The translations under genes were made by a program, and so were the position numbers. From contig DLND01000117.1 in the NCBI GenBank assembly GCA_002476905.1, positions 1 to 11,168 of the forward strand: DNA of 11,168 nucleotides, read 5' to 3'. The first letter of the stretch is position 1; every line of letters starts with the position of its first letter. The stretch is from Flavobacteriales bacterium UBA7519 (GTDB taxonomy: Bacteria; Bacteroidota; Bacteroidia; Flavobacteriales; Weeksellaceae). This document shows, piece by piece, positions 7,254 through 11,168 of the stretch. The notes under the pieces were generated by a model. The model had not been told where the DNA came from, did not search any database, and saw only the letters and a list, made by a program, of their open reading frames with translations.

Positions 7254-7337
7254 TTGTTATAAGTGATAAATGATGATTGATAAATAATAAATGCCGAGTA
7301 AAAACTTCCGACATCTGACTTCCAACTTCTAACTTAA
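7254..7337 (-). repeat. Twelve-unit degenerate heptamer array filling the pcd-lat gap
   Basis: In plus-strand orientation the whole gap divides into twelve 7-mers in one phase: ttgttat, aagtgat, aaatgat, gattgat, aaataat, aaatgcc, gagtaaa, aacttcc, gacatct, gacttcc, aacttct, aacttaa. Position 1 is a purine in 11 of 12, position 2 is A in 11 of 12, and position 4 is T in 11 of 12. The five units beside the lat ATG are ATCATTT-like in the sense direction, while those beside the pcd stop are AAGTTRG/AAGTYRG-like. The gap is exactly 84 nt, starting directly after the pcd stop and ending directly at the lat ATG. No hairpin terminator is seen in it. Confidence 0.7.
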
Positions 7338-8879
7338 TTAATCTAAATCGAATTTAATTCCTTGTGCCAAAGGCAAACTGGTTGTGTAATTAATCGTGTT
7401 GGTTTGTCTTCTCATATAATATTTCCAGACATCGGAACCAGATTCTCTTCCACCGCCGGTTTCTTTTTCGCCACCAAAAGCACCTCCGATTTCTGCGCCT
7501 GAAGTTCCAATATTCACGTTTGCGATTCCACAATCTGAACCTCCGTTGGAAAGGAACAATTCTGCTTCTCTTAGATTTTGAGTCATAATGGCTGAACTTA
7601 AACCTTGCGGAACATCATTCTGTAGAGCGATTGCTTCGTCCAGAGTTTTATATTTAATCAAATAAAGAATTGGTGCAAAAGTCTCGTGTTGAACGATTTC
7701 ATAACTGTTTTCAACCTCAGCAATACAAGGTTTCACGTAACATCCCGAAGTATAATTTCCACCTTCCAAAACGCCACCTTCAACGATGAATTTCCCACCT
7801 TCAGACTTACATTTTTCGATGGAATCTTGATATTGTTTTACTGCAGATTTGTCGATAAGTGGACCAACGTGATTGGTTTCATCCAAGGGATTTCCGATTT
7901 TCAGTTGTCCGTAAGCTTTTACCAAACGATTTTTCACTTCGTCATAAACAGATTCTTGGATAATCAAACGTCTTGTGGAAGTACATCTTTGTCCAGCTGT
8001 CCCAACTGCGCCAAAAACGGCACCGATGATTGACATATTAAGATCTGCATTTTCTGTAATGATGATGGCATTATTTCCACCCAATTCCAGAATCGATTTT
8101 CCGAAACGTTCTGCTACATTCTTCCCGACAATTCTTCCAACTCTTGTAGATCCTGTGAAAGAAACTAAAGCAATTCTTTTATCATTGACTAACTTATCTC
8201 CGATTTCGTGATCTGCAATTACAAGACTAGAAATTCCTTCTGGCAATCCATTTTCTCTTGCAACTTCAGCGAAAATATTTTGACAAGCAATCGCGCAAAG
8301 TGGTGTTTTTTCTGATGGTTTCCAGATGACAACATTTCCACAAATCCAAGCTAAAGCTGCATTCCAACTCCAAACTGCTACCGGAAAATTGAAAGCGGAA
8401 ATCACACCAACAATTCCTAGTGGATGATATTGTTCGTACATCCTGTGTCCTGGTCTTTCTGAATGCATAGTGTAACCGTGAAGCTGACGGGATAATCCGA
8501 CTGCAAAATCGCAGATGTCAATCATTTCCTGAACTTCGCCAAGACCTTCCTGCAAAGACTTCCCCATTTCGTAAGAAACCAATTTACCTAAATCGTCTTT
8601 GTATTCTCTTAATTTATTTCCGAATTGACGAACCAAATCACCACGTTTCGGCGAAGGAACCTGTCTGAACTCTTTATAAGCTACTTGTGCTTTTGCTACC
8701 ACTTTTTCGTAGTCTGCAACGTCTGAAGTTTTGATTGAAGCAATCTGATTTCCATCTACAGGAGAAAAGCTTTCTATATTTTGTCCAGATGAGAAAAATT
8801 CTAATCCGGTAGAAGTACCATTATTTTCTGTTGAAATGCCTAATCTTTTTAGGTTATCTAATATCGAAATCGAGGACAT
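7338..8879 (-). CDS. pcd: Aminoadipate semialdehyde / piperideine-6-carboxylate dehydrogenase (ALDH7, antiquitin type)
   Basis: 513 residues from the ATG at 8877-8879 ([10 protein letters not shown]). A longer reading from a TTG at 8948 would start upstream of the likely promoter and is rejected. It oxidises 2-aminoadipate 6-semialdehyde (or its cyclic form) to 2-aminoadipate with NAD(P)+, the step after lat; AmaB is an equivalent name. ALDH landmarks are SAFNFP with Asn164, WKPSE with Lys187, FTGSTRVG (241-248), ELGGNN with general base Glu265, and GQRCT with catalytic Cys299. The C-terminus ([19 protein letters not shown], then YMRR, TINY and PLAQGIKF) closely matches ALDH7A1/antiquitin. 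Arg298 and Glu118 sit where antiquitin recognises the aminoadipate group. First gene of the proposed pcd-lat-DUF2007 unit. Confidence 0.94.
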   Translation of the reverse strand: MSSISILDNLKRLGISTENNGTSTGLEFFSSGQNIESFSPVDGNQIASIKTSDVADYEKVVAKAQVAYKEFRQVPSPKRGDLVRQFGNKLREYKDDLGKLVSYEMGKSLQEGLGEVQEMIDICDFAVGLSRQLHGYTMHSERPGHRMYEQYHPLGIVGVISAFNFPVAVWSWNAALAWICGNVVIWKPSEKTPLCAIACQNIFAEVARENGLPEGISSLVIADHEIGDKLVNDKRIALVSFTGSTRVGRIVGKNVAERFGKSILELGGNNAIIITENADLNMSIIGAVFGAVGTAGQRCTSTRRLIIQESVYDEVKNRLVKAYGQLKIGNPLDETNHVGPLIDKSAVKQYQDSIEKCKSEGGKFIVEGGVLEGGNYTSGCYVKPCIAEVENSYEIVQHETFAPILYLIKYKTLDEAIALQNDVPQGLSSAIMTQNLREAELFLSNGGSDCGIANVNIGTSGAEIGGAFGGEKETGGGRESGSDVWKYYMRRQTNTINYTTSLPLAQGIKFDLD

Positions 8880-8903
8880 AAATTTTGTTTTTTTAGAAGT
8901 TTC

Positions 8904-8933
8904 TAAAGATAAAAATATATTTCGAACGACAAA
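8904..8933 (-). promoter_or_regulatory. Candidate promoter of the pcd-lat unit
   Basis: On the minus strand TTTG (8930-8933) is followed after 18 nt by TATCTTTA (8904-8911), one base off TAnnTTTG. A transcript would start near 8897, about 18 nt before the pcd ATG. The spacing is slightly short and the -7 match imperfect, so this is a moderate call. Confidence 0.4.
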
Positions 8934-8940
8934 ATTCAAA

Positions 8941-8956
8941 ACTAACAAACGTTAGT
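8941..8956. promoter_or_regulatory. 16-bp palindrome, possible regulator operator upstream of pcd
   Basis: ACTAAC-AAAC-GTTAGT is a perfect 6-bp inverted repeat with a 4-nt spacer. It starts 8 bp upstream of the candidate -33 element of pcd (centre about 51 bp before the predicted start of transcription). Size and form resemble dimeric repressor or activator sites such as those of TetR-family proteins. No regulator gene is present in the window, so the binding protein is unknown. Confidence 0.4.
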
Positions 8957-9135
8957 AATAGATTAAAATTTAATGGAAAATTAAAGGATAAGTCAAGATA
9001 ATTAATTTGTAAATGAGGAAGTTATGAATCATTATAATTAGACAACGGCGACTTAAAAATCTATAAATAAGGATTTTTTATAATTTTGAATCAATCTAAA
9101 TTGCGAAATAATTCATATTTTTGAAAAAAATAAAA

Positions 9136-9324
9136 ATGGAAGACCAATTACAGCCGACCGAAGAAAAGAAATCGCCGAAGTGGAAAAGTCTGCTGAAAAA
9201 ATTTGGAATTGGCGGAATTATTTTTTTTACAGTAAAAGGCATCATCACTTCTACTCTAATCTATTTTCTTGGCAAAAATTTTTGGATAATTATCAAGGAT
9301 TATGTTGCTCAATGGTTTGATTAA
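9136..9324 (+). CDS. Small single-pass membrane protein, function unknown
   Basis: 62 residues from the ATG at 9136; a TTG at 9121 in the same frame lies inside a TATTTTTG (9116-9123) that resembles a Bacteroidota -7 element, so the ATG is preferred. The protein has an acidic then basic cytoplasmic head (MEDQLQPTEEKKSPKWKSLLKK), a hydrophobic stretch from about 24 to 53 (GIGGIIFFTVKGIITSTLIYFL and on), and a short tail ending DYVAQWFD. I do not recognise a named family. Evidence for a real gene: a plausible start, membrane topology obeying the positive-inside rule, and a terminator 30 nt after the stop. It stands alone, convergent with era. If the TATTTTTG is its promoter, the leader is only a few nucleotides long. 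Confidence 0.65.
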   Translation: MEDQLQPTEEKKSPKWKSLLKKFGIGGIIFFTVKGIITSTLIYFLGKNFWIIIKDYVAQWFD

Positions 9325-9350
9325 CTAATTTTTACTACTTATTTAAAATA

Positions 9351-9385
9351 AAAAAAATCCTTTGTAATAAAGGATTTAATTTTTT
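9351..9385. terminator. Bidirectional terminator between the small membrane protein gene and era
   Basis: A perfect 9-bp stem AAATCCTTT (9355-9363) with AAAGGATTT (9369-9377) has a 5-nt loop. It is followed by a T-run on the plus strand (9380-9385) and by seven T on the minus strand. It sits between the convergent gene ends and touches the era stop codon. Confidence 0.8.
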
Positions 9386-10259
9386 AACGGTAGCCAAAGT
9401 TTTTCAGATCTCTGTCATTTTTTCGCCAGTCTTTTTTCACTTTCACAAACAGATTAAGATGAATTTTCTTTCCAAAGAATTTCTCCAAATCTATTCTCGC
9501 CTCTGTTCCAACTTTCTTAATAGCTTCTCCCTTGTGGCCGATGATAATTCCTTTCTGCGTATCTCTCTCTACATAGATAATAGAATCTATCACAATTGCG
9601 CCCTCTTTTTCTTTGAAAATTTCCGTCACCACTTCAACAGAATATGGAATTTCTTTTTCGTAATTAAGAAGAATTTTCTCACGAATAGCCTCATTCACAA
9701 AAAAACGCTCAGGTTTATCTGTGTACATATCTTTGTCGTAGTAAGCAGGACTTTCCGGCAACATAGATTTCAGTTTCGGAAGAATAATTTCCGTATTGAA
9801 ATTGTTAAGCGCAGAAATCGGGAGAATCTCAGCTTTCGGGATCCTCTCGTGCCATTCTGTTGCTATTTTTTCTAGATCTTCTTGGTTGGTCTGGTCAATT
9901 TTATTTAATAGTAATAAAACCGGAACAGGAATTTTGTTCAGTTTATCAATTAAAAATTCGGATGGTTCTGATTTGTCCGTCACATCTACAATGAACAGGA
10001 AAACGTCTGCATCCTGCAAAGAGTCTTTCACAAAATCCATCATTTTTTCCTGCAAACCATATTTTGGATCTAGAACACCTGGCGTATCAGAGAAAACAAT
10101 CTGCAAATCTTCTTCATTATAAATCCCGAAAATACGGTGACGTGTCGTTTGTGCTTTTTGGGTAACAATTGCCAGCTTCTCCCCCATTAATTGGTTGAGA
10201 AGTGTTGATTTTCCGGCATTCGGTTTCCCGACGATATTTACGAATCCTGCTTTGTGCAT
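9384..10259 (-). CDS. era: GTPase Era
   Basis: 291 residues from the ATG at 10257-10259 (MHKAGFVNIVGKPNAGKS). This is the normal Era length and start; a TTG at 10316 would add 19 unrelated residues and lies within a promoter-like element. Era binds the 3' end of 16S rRNA and assists 30S subunit assembly at the ribosome. G-motifs in order: GKPNAGKS (11-18), switch TT (38-39), DTPG (58-61), NKID (119-122), SAL (149-151). The C-terminal KH RNA-binding domain includes GIIIGHKGEAIKKVG (237-251) and the basic stretch KVKKDWRKNDRDLKNFGYR. It appears intact and singly transcribed: the neighbouring genes converge on one side and diverge on the other. Confidence 0.97.
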   Translation of the reverse strand: MHKAGFVNIVGKPNAGKSTLLNQLMGEKLAIVTQKAQTTRHRIFGIYNEEDLQIVFSDTPGVLDPKYGLQEKMMDFVKDSLQDADVFLFIVDVTDKSEPSEFLIDKLNKIPVPVLLLLNKIDQTNQEDLEKIATEWHERIPKAEILPISALNNFNTEIILPKLKSMLPESPAYYDKDMYTDKPERFFVNEAIREKILLNYEKEIPYSVEVVTEIFKEKEGAIVIDSIIYVERDTQKGIIIGHKGEAIKKVGTEARIDLEKFFGKKIHLNLFVKVKKDWRKNDRDLKNFGYR

Positions 10260-10313
10260 TGATTTTAAATTAAAATGATTAAAATAAAAGATTGAAAACC
10301 TTTTAATGGATTG

Positions 10314-10321
10314 CAAAGTTA
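10314..10321 (-). promoter_or_regulatory. Candidate era promoter -7 element
   Basis: TAACTTTG on the minus strand is a full match to TAnnTTTG, 54 nt before the era ATG. No TTTG is found at the usual -33 spacing, where the sequence is TTTAAA-like. A start of transcription near 10307 is predicted. Confidence 0.42.
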
Positions 10322-10360
10322 CGGAAATTTCAAGGGAAGATTTAAAATTGTTGATTAATA

Positions 10361-10392
10361 AAAAATCGGTTCAACTTTGAGCCGATTTTTTT
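10361..10392 (+). other. Terminator-like hairpin between divergent era and nrnA
   Basis: AAAAATCGGTTCA (10361-10373) pairs with TGAGCCGATTTTT (10378-10390) over 13 bp with one G-U and a 4-nt loop ACTT. A T-rich tract follows on the plus strand. It has the form of a rho-independent terminator, yet it lies between two divergently oriented genes and no gene visibly reads into it. The stem resembles the terminator at 5576-5606 (AATCGGxTTCA core). Confidence 0.6.
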
Positions 10393-10404
10393 ATTTTAAA
10401 GTTT

Positions 10405-10412
10405 TACCTTTG
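10405..10412 (+). promoter_or_regulatory. Candidate nrnA promoter -7 element
   Basis: TACCTTTG is a full TAnnTTTG match, 26 nt before the nrnA ATG. The nearest upstream TTTG (10376-10379) is 25 nt away, inside the hairpin, and so further than usual. The call is tentative. Confidence 0.4.
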
Positions 10413-10438
10413 AAAATTCATATTTCAAATAATCGTTT

Positions 10439-11168
10439 ATGTTTACAGACAAAGAAATTTCAGAAATCAATCATCTTCTCGTTCCGGAAAATAATATCGT
10501 TATTGTAACGCATTATAATCCCGACGGAGACGCAATTGGTTCTTCTCTCGGTCTAAAACATTACTTGAAAACAAAAGGTGTGGATGCCACTGTAATTACG
10601 CCAAACGACTTTCCAAAATTCCTGAAATGGATGCCGGAAGCCAAGAAAATTCTGATTGCAGATTACAAAAGAAAGGTGGCTGGTGAAGCGATTTATAATG
10701 CTGATGTTATTTTCTGTCTTGATTTTAATTCGCCTTCAAGAATCGGACTTCTTGGCGATTGGGTAACCAAAGCAAGAGCCAAAAAAGTGCTGATTGACCA
10801 TCATCAGATGCCGGAACAATTTGATTATGTTTATTCTGACACGACAGTTCCTGCGACTTGTCAAATGGTTTATCATTTCATCCAAGCGAATAACGACGAA
10901 AAATTGGTGAATCTTGATATTGCACAATGTCTTTATACAGGAATAATGACTGATACGGGCGGTTTCCGATTCCGTTCTACGAGTGCAACAACCCATAGAA
11001 TTGTGGCAGATTTGATTGAAAAAGGCGCTGACCCAGCCGTTATCACTTCTAATACTTGGGACACAAACACCATTTCACGTTTACATCTTCTTTCTTTAGT
11101 TCTTAGCAGAATTGAGTTGACTAAAGAAGGAAAAGTAGCTATTCTTTGGCTAAAACGTTCTGAACTGA
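10439..11168 (+). CDS. nrnA: DHH-family phosphoesterase, NrnA-like oligoribonuclease / pAp phosphatase (partial, C-terminus off window)
   Basis: 243 residues are visible from the ATG at 10439-10441, with no stop before the window edge. NrnA-like enzymes use manganese to degrade short oligoribonucleotides (nanoRNA) from the end, and some also dephosphorylate 3'-phosphoadenosine 5'-phosphate. DHH-domain motifs are in order: THYNPDGDAIGSS (24-36) with His25, Asp29 and Asp31; FCLDFNSPSR (92-101) with Asp95; the DHH triad itself at 120-122 in LIDHHQMP; and GIMTDTGGFRF (168-178) with Asp172. The DHHA1 substrate-binding domain expected at the C-terminus would start near residue 240 and is not visible here. 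It is divergent from era. Family assignment is firm; which of the two activities dominates cannot be told. Confidence 0.93.
   Translation, partial: MFTDKEISEINHLLVPENNIVIVTHYNPDGDAIGSSLGLKHYLKTKGVDATVITPNDFPKFLKWMPEAKKILIADYKRKVAGEAIYNADVIFCLDFNSPSRIGLLGDWVTKARAKKVLIDHHQMPEQFDYVYSDTTVPATCQMVYHFIQANNDEKLVNLDIAQCLYTGIMTDTGGFRFRSTSATTHRIVADLIEKGADPAVITSNTWDTNTISRLHLLSLVLSRIELTKEGKVAILWLKRSEL

Noticed and set aside
7254..7337. Heptamer array as a CRISPR array
   Set aside because: Units are 7 nt, contiguous and degenerate with no spacers; nothing resembles CRISPR repeats or cas genes.
7686..8211. Overlapping plus-strand reading frames inside pcd (115 and 78 residues)
   Set aside because: They mirror the codon structure of the conserved ALDH domain and lack plausible starts or protein features.
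8880..8948. Upstream TTG start for pcd, adding 23 residues
   Set aside because: The TTG lies within the palindrome and upstream of the candidate promoter, and the added residues do not resemble ALDH7 N-termini.
10260..10316. Upstream TTG start for era, adding 19 residues
   Set aside because: Era proteins start shortly before the first G-motif, as the ATG at 10259 gives; the TTG lies inside a TAACTTTG promoter-like element.
10736..10996. 86-residue minus-strand reading frame inside nrnA
   Set aside because: It is antisense to conserved DHH motifs on the plus strand, has no recognisable content and is a shadow frame.

Overview
The window looks like chromosome of a flavobacterium, most likely family Weeksellaceae (Chryseobacterium, Epilithonimonas or a relative). 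It is AT-rich, start codons lack clear Shine-Dalgarno sequences, and several genes are preceded by elements matching the Bacteroidota promoter form TTTG-N~19-21-TAnnTTTG. The gene set (lat/pcd lysine degradation, an LtaS-like sulfatase, a DUF2007 protein, Era and NrnA) also fits that group. Genus assignment is inference.

Layout, mostly on the minus strand. At 1-1595 lie a polyprenyl-phosphate type family 2 glycosyltransferase, cut by the window edge, and a GT87-like membrane glycosyltransferase. These two probably work as a donor-maker and donor-user pair. At 1659-2471 is dapD (lysine/diaminopimelate biosynthesis) with its own UNCG-loop terminator. At 2582-3118 is an NlpC/P60 lipoprotein with a well-formed promoter, and at 3238-5223 an LtaS-like membrane sulfatase. 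The 5224-5416 stretch holds only AT-rich sequence with short palindromes, and I see no gene in it. tRNA-Ala(GGC) follows at 5461-5534 with its terminator.

From 8956 down to 5570 is a coherent unit: a 16-bp palindrome, a promoter, pcd (aminoadipate semialdehyde/piperideine-6-carboxylate dehydrogenase), lat (L-lysine 6-aminotransferase), a DUF2007 protein, and a strong terminator. Together pcd and lat convert lysine to 2-aminoadipate. On the right, a 62-residue membrane protein (+) converges on era (-) at a shared bidirectional terminator. Era and nrnA (+, cut by the window edge) diverge from a 179-bp region that carries a terminator-like hairpin.

The most unusual feature is at the sequence-pattern level. 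The whole 84-nt gap between pcd and lat can be read as exactly twelve degenerate 7-nt units (purine-A-n-T-n-n-n on the plus strand). A shorter array of the same ATCAWTT-like heptamers sits directly before the dapD start. Both arrays end at the start codon of a lysine-metabolism gene. I do not know a described function for such arrays. No CRISPR array, insertion sequence or prophage is visible.
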